Assembly: GCA_003158585.1 (NCBI GenBank)
Contig: PMKE01000067.1
Coordinates: forward strand, 1-64,000
Reading direction: 5' to 3'
DNA length: 64,000 nucleotides
From: Alphaproteobacteria bacterium
Lineage (GTDB): Bacteria > Pseudomonadota > Alphaproteobacteria > Micropepsales > Micropepsaceae
The notes beneath the pieces were generated by a model. That model was given only the letters and a program-made list of their open reading frames with translations, made no database searches and had not been told where the DNA came from. Positions within the stretch are counted from its first letter, which is position 1, and every line of letters begins with the position of its first letter. Positions 56,338 through 64,000 of the stretch are shown piece after piece. The translations under genes were made by a program, and so were the position numbers.

Positions 56338-58005
56338 GTGGCAGCTTACAGAGAAAAGGCCCACGTGACGGACCAATCAGGACCGGCCGGCGTATTCCGG
56401 TCGCGCGCTAACGGCTGGCTCGCAGCCGCCGTTTTCGCGTCCATCTTGCCTGTACAGGCATTGGCGCAGGATCTACCGGAGGCGCCGGCCGCGCTACCGG
56501 ACGACGCTACCGCCTCGGACGAGGATACCGGAAGCACCGCCGCGAAAAGCGTGCAGCTGCCGACCTTCGGCGGCTTCGCCGATCTGGCCGAGGGCTATAC
56601 GACGAATGCCCAAGGCTCCACGCTGACGCCCTCCGGCAAAGACGACACGTTCACGCGCGGACGGCTCGGCCTGTTCCTGAACTACAAGCGGCCGCGCATC
56701 GACCTGCACGGCGCGTACACGCTCACCGGCGCGTACTACGGCAGCCAGCATCGCGCGAACCACCTTTCGAACCGGCTGAACCTCACCAGCCTGACCACCG
56801 TCGTTCCCGAGATGCTGTTCGTCTCGGCGAACGCCTTCGCCACACCGACGGAACTGACGCGCGTCGGCGCGATTTCCGCCAATGGCGAGCCGGTCTCCAA
56901 CTACAATTCGCGCGACACCTACGGCTACACGGTACGGCCGGAGCTGTTGCTGCGGTTCGACGATTTCGCCACCTCGTCGCTTTCGGTTTCCCACGGCGGC
57001 GTCTTCTTCGTCAGGCCGGCCACGGCAAATTCCGGACCGGTTCCGCCCATCTCCTCGCCGCAGAATTCCCTGTCCACGAGCGTGACGGAAATGATCAAGA
57101 GCGGCTCCGATTTCGAGCGCCTGCGTTGGTCGGTCACGGGCAGCTATGCGGAGACCACGCAATCGGTGCGTTCGCAGAAGCAGGCGCAAGGCGCGGCCGA
57201 ATTGTCCTACGCCGTGACGCGTTTCATCCGGGTATTCGGCATCGGCGGCTATAGCGACTACAAATCGTCTACGAAGCTGGCGAAGAATATCAGCGGGCCG
57301 ATCGCCATAGGCGGGGTGACCTACACGGAGGGCGAGAATTTCTCGGTCACTGTGGAAGCGGGCACGCAGAACAACTTCCCGACCTATATGGGCTCCCTGC
57401 ATTGGGAGGTCACGCCGCTCACATATATTCTGGCAAACGCCACCGACTCGGTCGGCACGCCGCAGGGCGGCATCCTTTCCAGGCTTTCGAGCATGGGGTC
57501 GACGCCGGACGGCGGCTTCACCGACACCGGCACGGGCGGCGGCGTCGGCCCGGTCAACGGCTACTCGCCCATCGGCTCGGGCGGCCTGGCCCTCGACAAC
57601 TCCATTTACCGCCTGCGTTCCATCCAGGGCTCGATCGTCCACACCGACGACCGCATGAGATACACTTTGATGCTGTACGGAAACGAGCGCGACCGCCTCG
57701 ACGTGGCGCCGAGCCCATCGGCGCTGCCGCGGACGTCCGTGTATGGCGCGCGTGCCGCCGTCTCTCGCCAGATCAACGCTAACATGTCGGCGATGGTGGG
57801 CGCGGGATATTCCTTCAGCAACGAGTTCAGTGGTCACGACCAGATCATGACCGCCGACGCGATGCTGACCTATCGTCTGTCGGAATCGCTGGATGTGTAT
57901 CTGTCGGACCATTACGTGCATCGCGATGCCAGGCACCTGGTCGGTGTGCCCAGTACCCCGCTGACCGAAGATCAGGTCCTTTTGGGCATCCGGGCGAAAT
58001 TCTGA
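56338..58005 (+). CDS. Outer-membrane beta-barrel protein, XrtA/PEP-CTERM-associated type
   Basis: 555 residues from GTG 56338 (GAGGGGGG upstream). Signal WLAAAVFASILPVQALAQ, acidic linker, then a long series of amphipathic strands (GLFLNYKRPRIDLHGAYTLTGAYY) ending VLLGIRAKF, a Bam-type C-terminus. It resembles the barrel commonly found after the export protein in exosortase A loci (TIGR03016-like). The lack of a strict motif keeps the family assignment tentative. Confidence 0.75.
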   Translation: MAAYREKAHVTDQSGPAGVFRSRANGWLAAAVFASILPVQALAQDLPEAPAALPDDATASDEDTGSTAAKSVQLPTFGGFADLAEGYTTNAQGSTLTPSGKDDTFTRGRLGLFLNYKRPRIDLHGAYTLTGAYYGSQHRANHLSNRLNLTSLTTVVPEMLFVSANAFATPTELTRVGAISANGEPVSNYNSRDTYGYTVRPELLLRFDDFATSSLSVSHGGVFFVRPATANSGPVPPISSPQNSLSTSVTEMIKSGSDFERLRWSVTGSYAETTQSVRSQKQAQGAAELSYAVTRFIRVFGIGGYSDYKSSTKLAKNISGPIAIGGVTYTEGENFSVTVEAGTQNNFPTYMGSLHWEVTPLTYILANATDSVGTPQGGILSRLSSMGSTPDGGFTDTGTGGGVGPVNGYSPIGSGGLALDNSIYRLRSIQGSIVHTDDRMRYTLMLYGNERDRLDVAPSPSALPRTSVYGARAAVSRQINANMSAMVGAGYSFSNEFSGHDQIMTADAMLTYRLSESLDVYLSDHYVHRDARHLVGVPSTPLTEDQVLLGIRAKF

Positions 58006-58016
58006 GACGGAGTTGA

Positions 58017-59099
58017 ATGTCTGTATCGACGAATCCGGGGGACGCCGGGCGCGACCCCGGCAAGGGAGCGCCTGTCGCCGTGCGCCAAGCCCGCGCCTCC
58101 GACGCCGCGGCGTGGGACGCCTTCGTGCTCGCCGCGCCGGAGGGCACGTTCTTCCACCGTTTCGCCTGGAGCGGCCTTTTCCGCGATGTGTTCCGGCTTG
58201 AGCCGCATTACCTGATCGCCGAGCGTGACGGGACCGTTACCGGCGTGCTGCCGCTGGCGCATCAGAAAAGCCTGTTGTTCGGCAACGCCCTGATCTCCTC
58301 GCCGTTCTGCGTCGAAGGCGGACCGCTGGCCGCCGACCTCGAGAGCCTTGCCGCGCTGGATGACGCCGCCGCCAGTTTGGCGGACTCGCTGAAGATTCCA
58401 ACTCTCGAATACCGCAGCCGCAAGGCGACGCGGCCGGGCTGGACCGTAAAGCATGACTTGTACGCCACTTTCGCGCGTCCGCTTTCCGCGAAGGACGAAG
58501 AAAACCTCCTGGCGATTCCGCGCAAGCAGCGGGCAGTCGTCCGCAAGACGCTCACGGGCGGCCTCAAGAGCGAGACGGAGGAGGGCGCCGATGCGCTGTT
58601 CCGGGTCTATTCCGAGAGCGTGCGTAATCTCGGCACGCCGGTCTTCCCCAAACGCTATTTCGCCGCCTTGCGCGAAACCTTCGGCGGCGATTGCGACGTG
58701 GTCGTCATCCGCGACGGTGACGCGGCCGTCAGCGCCGTGATGAACTTTTACCACAAGGACACGGTGTTGCCTTACTACGGCGGAGGGACCGCGGCGGCGC
58801 GCAAGAGCGGCGCCAACGATTTCCTCTATTGGGAAGTCATGCGCCGCGCGGCACTGCGCGGCTGCCGCCGTTTCGATTTCGGGCGCAGCAAGGCGGGTAC
58901 GGGCGCCTTCGCCTTCAAGAAGAACTGGGGCTTCGAGCCGCAATGGCTGGAATACGAGTTTCGTCTGACACCGGGCACGACGCTGCCGGACAAGAATCCG
59001 AACAACCCGAAATACGCCCTGATGATCTCCGTGTGGAAAAAGCTGCCGCTGCCGCTGGCTAATTTCCTCGGGCCATTCCTAATCGGCGGGCTTGGGTAG
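58017..59099 (+). CDS. FemAB-like protein of the XrtA/PEP-CTERM system
   Basis: 360 residues, soluble, two GNAT-like halves. EGTFFHRFAWSGLFRDVFRLEPHYLIAERDG and the RRFDFGRSKAGTGAFAFKKNWGF motif match the PEP-CTERM-associated FemAB family (TIGR03019). The 11-base gap to the barrel gene suggests one operon. Ends overlap the convergent flippase gene by 21 bases. FemAB enzymes transfer aminoacyl groups, so it may add amino acids to the polymer. Confidence 0.9.
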   Translation: MSVSTNPGDAGRDPGKGAPVAVRQARASDAAAWDAFVLAAPEGTFFHRFAWSGLFRDVFRLEPHYLIAERDGTVTGVLPLAHQKSLLFGNALISSPFCVEGGPLAADLESLAALDDAAASLADSLKIPTLEYRSRKATRPGWTVKHDLYATFARPLSAKDEENLLAIPRKQRAVVRKTLTGGLKSETEEGADALFRVYSESVRNLGTPVFPKRYFAALRETFGGDCDVVVIRDGDAAVSAVMNFYHKDTVLPYYGGGTAAARKSGANDFLYWEVMRRAALRGCRRFDFGRSKAGTGAFAFKKNWGFEPQWLEYEFRLTPGTTLPDKNPNNPKYALMISVWKKLPLPLANFLGPFLIGGLG

Positions 59100-60602
59100 C
59101 AAGCCAATGCGCCCAATCTTGGCGAGGAGGCGCCCCGCCAGCGTCAGGATGTCGTGCTCCGCCGAAAGCGGGCGTCCGCTCAAATCCCACAGCACCAGCA
59201 CCGTCGCGACGTAGCTCGCTGCCCCGACGGCGACATCGAGCGCCAGGCGCGGCGCTCCGCTGAACGGCAGGACTTGGTTGAGCGCCCAGATCGCCAACGC
59301 CATCGTGCCCCCAGCCGCGAAAGGGCGCCACATCGCCGACAGGTAGTCGCGGGCCGGCACACCCGTCAGCTTGTGAACGGCGTAGATGATGGACGGCACG
59401 AACAGCGTCGTCACCACCAGCCGCGCTATCGCGATCGTCACCACGTCGCGCGTGAGATAGGCGACGGCTAAGATCACCGCGGTGAACACCACGAAACGCG
59501 AGAACTGGATGCGCGCGCCGATATACGGCATTCCCTGGACGTCGAGCAGCGTGCCCGTGCCGCTCAACAGCGCCGCCATGCCCGCATTCAGCGCCAGCCA
59601 GCCGACCAGCGGAGTGGCATCGATCCATTTCGCTCCCAAAACGAGGCGTACCAGATCGTCCGCCACCATCATCACGCCGACGCCGGTGGAGACGCAGACG
59701 ATGGCCGACCAGCCCAGCATCCGCAGATAGAGCCTGTGCAACTGTACCGGATCGCCGCGTACCTTCGACATCACCGGGAAGAGGGCGCTGACCATCGGGT
59801 TGATGATCTCCTGGGTCGGGCTCGCTGCGACGTCCTTGGCCACCGTATAGCGGCCCATCATGGCGGTGCCCGCAATGCCGCCGATGACGATGTTGTCCAC
59901 CTGTGTCTGAAGGTAGGTCGCCACTGAACGCAGGAAGGTCCATATCGAAAAAGACCAGATCTCCTTTGTGCGCGCGAAGGAAAGGCGCGGCCGGAACGGA
60001 CTCATCACATAACTGAGGCCGGTGCGCGAAATCTGTCCGGCTAGGATGCCGGCCACCAGCGCCCAGTAATTGCGGAGCACGAACGCCAGCACGACGGTCA
60101 GGCAGAACTGAAAGAGCTTGGTGCAGACGTTATAGATGAAGTAGCGGTCGAAGCGCAGGTCGCGGCTGAAATCGACCGTGCCGATGTTCTCGAGACCGCC
60201 CAGGAAGGCGCGCAGGGCGAGGCACTGCATCACGACCACGGTGCGCGGTTCGTGGAAGTACATCCTCGTCAGCGGAGCGGCGAAAAGAATTGCGACGGCG
60301 ATGCCGGTACCGATCAGCACGGAGATCGTCCATGCGGAATCGTAATGCTCGCGCGTCGGCGCCTCGTGACGGACGATAGCCATGCCCTGGCCGGTCAGGT
60401 TGAGCATCTCGAACAGGCCCACGAAGATCATCGCCAGTGCGACGATTCCGAAGTCCCGGGGGGTCAACAAACGGGCCAGAATGACGGTGCTGACAACGCC
60501 AATCAGTCGCATTGCCCAGCGTAAAGAAATCATCCATGCAGAACCGCGAAGCATTTGAACGCCCGAGCCACGTTGCTTATCGCTGGTGTGCTTCAGGGTC
60601 AT
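59079..60602 (-). CDS. Wzx-type polysaccharide flippase
   Basis: 507 residues with about twelve to fourteen spans, of the MATE/MOP flippase group: the LRGSAWMISLRWAMRLIGVVSTVILARLLTPRDFGIVALAM N-terminus is typical. It moves lipid-linked repeat units across the inner membrane. I chose the ATG at 60602; the longer frame starts with TTG. It is the only minus-strand gene among the plus-strand export genes. Confidence 0.9.
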   Translation of the reverse strand: MTLKHTSDKQRGSGVQMLRGSAWMISLRWAMRLIGVVSTVILARLLTPRDFGIVALAMIFVGLFEMLNLTGQGMAIVRHEAPTREHYDSAWTISVLIGTGIAVAILFAAPLTRMYFHEPRTVVVMQCLALRAFLGGLENIGTVDFSRDLRFDRYFIYNVCTKLFQFCLTVVLAFVLRNYWALVAGILAGQISRTGLSYVMSPFRPRLSFARTKEIWSFSIWTFLRSVATYLQTQVDNIVIGGIAGTAMMGRYTVAKDVAASPTQEIINPMVSALFPVMSKVRGDPVQLHRLYLRMLGWSAIVCVSTGVGVMMVADDLVRLVLGAKWIDATPLVGWLALNAGMAALLSGTGTLLDVQGMPYIGARIQFSRFVVFTAVILAVAYLTRDVVTIAIARLVVTTLFVPSIIYAVHKLTGVPARDYLSAMWRPFAAGGTMALAIWALNQVLPFSGAPRLALDVAVGAASYVATVLVLWDLSGRPLSAEHDILTLAGRLLAKIGRIGLLPKPAD

Positions 60603-60988
60603 ACCGACCAATTCTTGACAACGTTCATAGGTTTCCCCTTAAGGAAGCCCGCCGCGTGGTTACCAAACATCTTCATGGGAATCTCAATCGGCCGCTGCAT
60701 AGCAAGCTGCCGCAGGGCAATGTCAAATGTGCTATCGCAGTGTGTGAAGTTATCCACGGTCGGCGAGATAAATGCTTGAAGGTTGCTGTGGCAGGCTTGC
60801 GTAAACTCCAGAACGCCCAGTGAAAAGCTTGACCATTTTTACCGCCTCACTGAGCTTATCGGGTGTCAGTGCATCTTGTGGCTATAATAGAATTAGTATA
60901 AGCCTAATTCGCTTCCACAGATAGAGTTTTACGTGTCGTAACGGGGCCGGTGGGGGTTGCTGTAACGGAAAGCAGACAAAGGATTGCG
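60603..60988. promoter_or_regulatory. Upstream region of the chain-length/kinase operon
   Basis: 386 AT-rich bases. TATAAT at 60883-60888 is a strong -10 without a good -35. Immediately after it lies a perfect inverted repeat GAATTAG-N7-CTAATTC (60890-60910), just where transcription would begin. GGAT stands before the ATG at 60989. The flippase promoter (minus) must lie here too. Confidence 0.55.
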
Positions 60989-62539
60989 ATGCAAAACTGG
61001 AGGCTTCAATTGCTCGGGTTGCTGGGCGGCGGTTGGCAATATCGTTGGTATGGGCTTGCCGCGGCATGGATCGTTTGCCTCGCCGGATGGGCGGTCGTTG
61101 CCTTCATTCCCGACGTCTATCAATCCTCGGCCAAGGTCTACATCGACACCGACACGCTGATGCGTCCTCTCTTGAAGGGCCTCATTGTGTCGACCGATAC
61201 GCAGCAGGAAATCAGCGTCATGCTGCGCACCCTGCTCACCGCGCCGAACATCGAGCGCGTCGTGCGGGTGACGAATCCGAAGGCGTCGTCGATGTCGCAA
61301 TCGCAGATGCAGGACGCCGTCGCAAGCCTCACGCAGAACGTGTCGCTCAAGGCTTCCGGGACGAAGAACCTCTACAGCATCGGTTTCTCAGACAGCAATC
61401 CGGCCTATGCGCAATCGGTGGCGCAGGCGCTGCTCTCCGTCATGGTGGATTTCAACGTAGGCGACCAGCGCCGCGAATCGGACGATGCGAGGTCCTTCCT
61501 CGATTCGCAGATCGCGAACTATGAGCGAAAGCTGCAAGCCGCCGACAAACGGAAGGCGGACTTCAAGGCCGCCCATCTCTCTGTCTTCGCGGACGACAAC
61601 GACGTAGACACCGCAAAAACGGCGATCGGTCAGGCGCAAAGCCAAGTCGCCGAAGTCTCCGCGCGCCGCAACAGCCTCAGGGCGCAGCTTGCCTCTACCC
61701 CGGCGACGCTCGACGTCAACTCCCCTGCGCCGATCAACCTGGGGGGCGCCGGAACGGTCGCCGACAAAAGGCAGCAGCTCGGGCAGGCGCGCGCCAAGCT
61801 CGAGGAACTGCGGGCGCATTACACGGAAGATTATCCCGACGTCGTCATCCAGAAACATCTCGTCGATCATCTAAAGGCAGCCTTGGCCGACAAGACGGTC
61901 AGGGACGAAGACCCGAATCTCCAAAGCATCTCGAATCCGGCCTACGTCATGCTGCGCACCAAGCTGGCGGACGAGGAAGTCAACATGGCGGTGGCGCAGG
62001 AGCGCCTGGCCTCCGCGCAGAAGCGTCTCGCGGATGCGAGCACGATCGCGGCGGAATCCATCCTCATCAAGCGTCAATACGAAACGCTCGACCGCGACTA
62101 TCAGGCGCTGCACAGCAACTACGAGTCGCTCGTCGAGCGCCGCGAGTCCGCCAACATTTCGCAGGCGGCGGGCGATCAACAGTCGTCGATGGTGTTCCGC
62201 GTCGTCGACCCGCCCGTCCTGCCGAACCGTCCCATCGAGCCCAATCGCATCCTGTTCAATCTGCTGGTGCTGCTGGCCGGACTGGCGGCGGGAACGGGGA
62301 CGGCTGTCGCCCTTGGTCAGGTATCCGGCAGATTCCTGACGATGGAACAATTGAGCGAAGCCTTTGCGCTGCCGGTACTGGGAGCGATCACCATCGCCCG
62401 GACGGCCGCCGACATGGCGCGGGCGCGGCGCGCCACTTCCTTCTTTGCCGCCGGAACGGGGATGCTCGTGGCAGGTTACATGGTTGTCTTGTTGTTCTCC
62501 CACACTTACGTGCAAGCAATTGGCGGAGGGGCCATATGA
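60989..62539 (+). CDS. Wzz-type chain-length determinant, XrtA/PEP-CTERM-associated
   Basis: 516 residues: an N-terminal span (WYGLAAAWIVCLAGWAVVAFIPDVYQSSAKVYID), a long periplasmic coiled-coil region (~150-420, e.g. ARAKLEELRAHYTEDYPDV) and a C-terminal Pro-rich region and spans (PPVLPNRPIEPNRILFNLLVLLAGL). It sets polymer length together with the kinase. The ATG at 60989 follows AAAGGA; a GTG at 60950 is less likely. Stop overlaps the kinase start (ATGA). Confidence 0.9.
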   Translation: MQNWRLQLLGLLGGGWQYRWYGLAAAWIVCLAGWAVVAFIPDVYQSSAKVYIDTDTLMRPLLKGLIVSTDTQQEISVMLRTLLTAPNIERVVRVTNPKASSMSQSQMQDAVASLTQNVSLKASGTKNLYSIGFSDSNPAYAQSVAQALLSVMVDFNVGDQRRESDDARSFLDSQIANYERKLQAADKRKADFKAAHLSVFADDNDVDTAKTAIGQAQSQVAEVSARRNSLRAQLASTPATLDVNSPAPINLGGAGTVADKRQQLGQARAKLEELRAHYTEDYPDVVIQKHLVDHLKAALADKTVRDEDPNLQSISNPAYVMLRTKLADEEVNMAVAQERLASAQKRLADASTIAAESILIKRQYETLDRDYQALHSNYESLVERRESANISQAAGDQQSSMVFRVVDPPVLPNRPIEPNRILFNLLVLLAGLAAGTGTAVALGQVSGRFLTMEQLSEAFALPVLGAITIARTAADMARARRATSFFAAGTGMLVAGYMVVLLFSHTYVQAIGGGAI

Positions 62540-63462
62540 GCGAACCGACGCCGCGTTTGAATCTGATTCAGCGGGCGATGCAGCAGGCGTCGCTGAAGCG
62601 TGCGCCGTCGCCGCCTGAGGACGAAATCGCCGTCCGGGAGATGCCCGAGGAGTACCGCGAACCGGCACCCAAGCGGACGAACGGCGAGGCCGCCGCGGCG
62701 CGCGCCGGTTCGCTTCATCCTGCCGCTCCGAAGGGATTGCGGCTGAACATGAACCGGCTGCGGGAGTCGCGCATGGTCACGCCCGACAACAGGGCTTCGG
62801 TGACCTACAACGAGTTCCGCTCGATCAAGCGCAAGCTGCTGCCGATGACGCGCGATCCCGAAACCCGTGCCACCACCAAGAACGTTGTGATGATCACCAG
62901 CGCCTTGGCGGGCGAGGGCAAGACCTACACCGCGATGAATCTCGCCATTGGGCTGGCGGCCGAACGCAATCTCGAAGTGATTCTGGTAGACGGCGACGTA
63001 GTGCGTGCCTCGCTGGGCCAGTATTTCGAGGGCGCGCCCGAGGAGGGGCTGGTCGATCTGTTGACCGGCAGGCGCCAGCACATCGACGAAGTGATGCAGA
63101 ACTGCGCCGATCTGCCGAACCTGCACGTCATCTTCTCCGGCCGTCGCGACGACACTTCGCCCGAACTCCTGGCGAGCCGCCGCATGGCTGAAATCTGCGC
63201 ATTGTTGTCGCGGCGGTTCCGGGAATGCGTCGTGGTGATCGACGCCCCACCGGTGCTCGCCACCGCGGAACCTTCGGCGATGGCGGCGCACGTGAACCAT
63301 CTCATCATGGTCGTCGCCGCCGGGCAGGTGGCACGTCATCACGTGGAAGAAGCGCTGGCGGGCGTCGCCGCCTGCCCGAGCATCAGCCTCGTCTTCAACA
63401 AGTCTCCGGAATGGCAGCGCTCGACGCCCTATCCTTACTATTACAACTACGCCAAATCCTGA
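62536..63462 (+). CDS. BY-kinase (tyrosine autokinase), XrtA/PEP-CTERM-associated
   Basis: 308 residues. Walker A SALAGEGKT (122-130), Walker A' VILVDGD (148-154) and a late Walker B (VVVIDAPPVL). The C-terminus is a tyrosine cluster (YPYYYNY), the usual phosphorylation tail of BY-kinases. The first ~80 residues are a Pro-rich linker. It partners with the chain-length protein; phosphorylation cycles regulate export. Confidence 0.93.
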   Translation: MSEPTPRLNLIQRAMQQASLKRAPSPPEDEIAVREMPEEYREPAPKRTNGEAAAARAGSLHPAAPKGLRLNMNRLRESRMVTPDNRASVTYNEFRSIKRKLLPMTRDPETRATTKNVVMITSALAGEGKTYTAMNLAIGLAAERNLEVILVDGDVVRASLGQYFEGAPEEGLVDLLTGRRQHIDEVMQNCADLPNLHVIFSGRRDDTSPELLASRRMAEICALLSRRFRECVVVIDAPPVLATAEPSAMAAHVNHLIMVVAAGQVARHHVEEALAGVAACPSISLVFNKSPEWQRSTPYPYYYNYAKS

Positions 63463-63495
63463 GAACGAGCAGAGGAACGGGGACAAGGGTCGACG

Positions 63496-64000
63496 ATGTA
63501 CACCGAATTCTACGGACTCAAAGCCGAACCGTTCCTGCTGACGCCGGACCATCGCTTCTATTTCGAGAGCAAGGTCCACGAGCAGGCGATGGCGCATTTG
63601 ATGTACGGCCTCTCCCGCGGCGAGGGCTTCATCGTCATCACCGGCGAAGTTGGCGCCGGCAAGACCACCATCGTGCAGCGCCTCTGCGCCACGGTAGACA
63701 GCAACTTGGTGGTTCCCGCCCATGTGGTGACCACGCTGCTGAACGGCGCCGAACTGCTGCGCATGGTCTGCGCCGCCTTCAAGATCCGCGACGTTCCCGA
63801 AAAGAAGGACGCCGTGCTGCTCTGCCTGCAGGATTACTTCGAGGCTCTGCACCGCGGGGGGCGCCGGGCGCTCTTGATTGTCGACGAGGCGCAGAACCTG
63901 TCGGCCAGCGCGCTGGAAGAGTTGCGCATGCTGTCGAACTTCCAGGTCGGATCGAGCTCTCCCTGCCAGACATTCCTCGTCGGCCAGCCGCAGTTCCGCG
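63496..64000 (+). CDS. XrtA/PEP-CTERM-associated AAA ATPase (ExeA-like), partial
   Basis: Starts at ATG 63496 and runs off the right edge. The 168 visible residues contain MYTEFYGLKAEPFLLTPDHRFYF, Walker A GEVGAGKTT and Walker B LLIVDEAQNL, matching the PEP-CTERM-associated ATPase (TIGR03015) and ExeA-type AAA proteins. Only the N-terminal half is present. The 33-base gap after the kinase fits one operon. Confidence 0.92.
   Translation, partial: MYTEFYGLKAEPFLLTPDHRFYFESKVHEQAMAHLMYGLSRGEGFIVITGEVGAGKTTIVQRLCATVDSNLVVPAHVVTTLLNGAELLRMVCAAFKIRDVPEKKDAVLLCLQDYFEALHRGGRRALLIVDEAQNLSASALEELRMLSNFQVGSSSPCQTFLVGQPQFR

Overview
The window reads as chromosome of a GC-rich, Gram-negative alphaproteobacterium. 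Support: an NDUFA9-like protein, a tRNA-Leu with encoded CCA, outer-membrane lipoproteins and barrels, and Shine-Dalgarno sites of the GGAG type before most genes. I cannot name the genus from sequence alone; a soil or plant-associated lineage is an inference from the exported pectin-type enzymes. Genes are tightly packed, with many 1-4 base start/stop overlaps and convergent pairs that overlap at their stops.

Region 1 (1-9.9 kb) is mostly housekeeping. It holds a CsoR copper sensor with two operator-like palindromes and the start of a YHS-domain protein (probably a copper ATPase), an exported clan GH-A glycoside hydrolase, a flavodoxin-fold reductase, an S9 peptidase with a clear terminator, UppP, a small lipoprotein, and a YbjQ / membrane protein / NDUFA9-like operon. 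A tRNA-Leu(CAG) closes this part.

Region 2 (9.9-11.9 kb) looks like an acquired insert: a block of long hairpins directly abutting the tRNA, then a lone, lower-GC gene for a TIR - helical-repeat (TPR-like) - double zinc-ribbon protein. This is the best candidate in the window for an undescribed signalling or defence protein.

Region 3 (11.9-19.3 kb) carries a Tat-exported GH28 polygalacturonase, then a compact five-gene envelope operon: ABC ATPase, two paralogous FtsX-type permeases, a LolA-like periplasmic protein and an outer-membrane barrel. Together these could form a trans-envelope lipid or lipoprotein route.

Region 4 (19.3-43.9 kb) is a large polysaccharide biosynthesis area. It includes galE, wecB and wecC (UDP-ManNAcA precursor), GT4/GT2/GT-C glycosyltransferases, a glycosyltransferase-deacetylase fusion, a truncated sugar transferase, a beta-helix protein, a YdcF-type protein, a GT2-sulfotransferase-sulfotransferase-GT2 block and two CelD/BcsL-type acyltransferases. 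Two copies of a 160-base, highly folded repeat lie in it.

Region 5 (41.7-64 kb, running off the right edge) is an exosortase A (XrtA)/PEP-CTERM-type exopolysaccharide locus: an O-ligase-like protein, PrsK/PrsR/PrsT, two GT4 enzymes, an initiating sugar transferase, a Wza-type export lipoprotein, an outer-membrane barrel, a FemAB-like protein, a flippase, a chain-length protein, a tyrosine autokinase and an associated AAA ATPase. No exosortase and no PEP-CTERM substrate is inside the window. The combined picture is a complex, possibly sulfated and uronate-containing exopolysaccharide whose genes may be controlled by a PrsK-PrsR sigma-54 circuit. Family names are from recognition of motifs; no database search was run.
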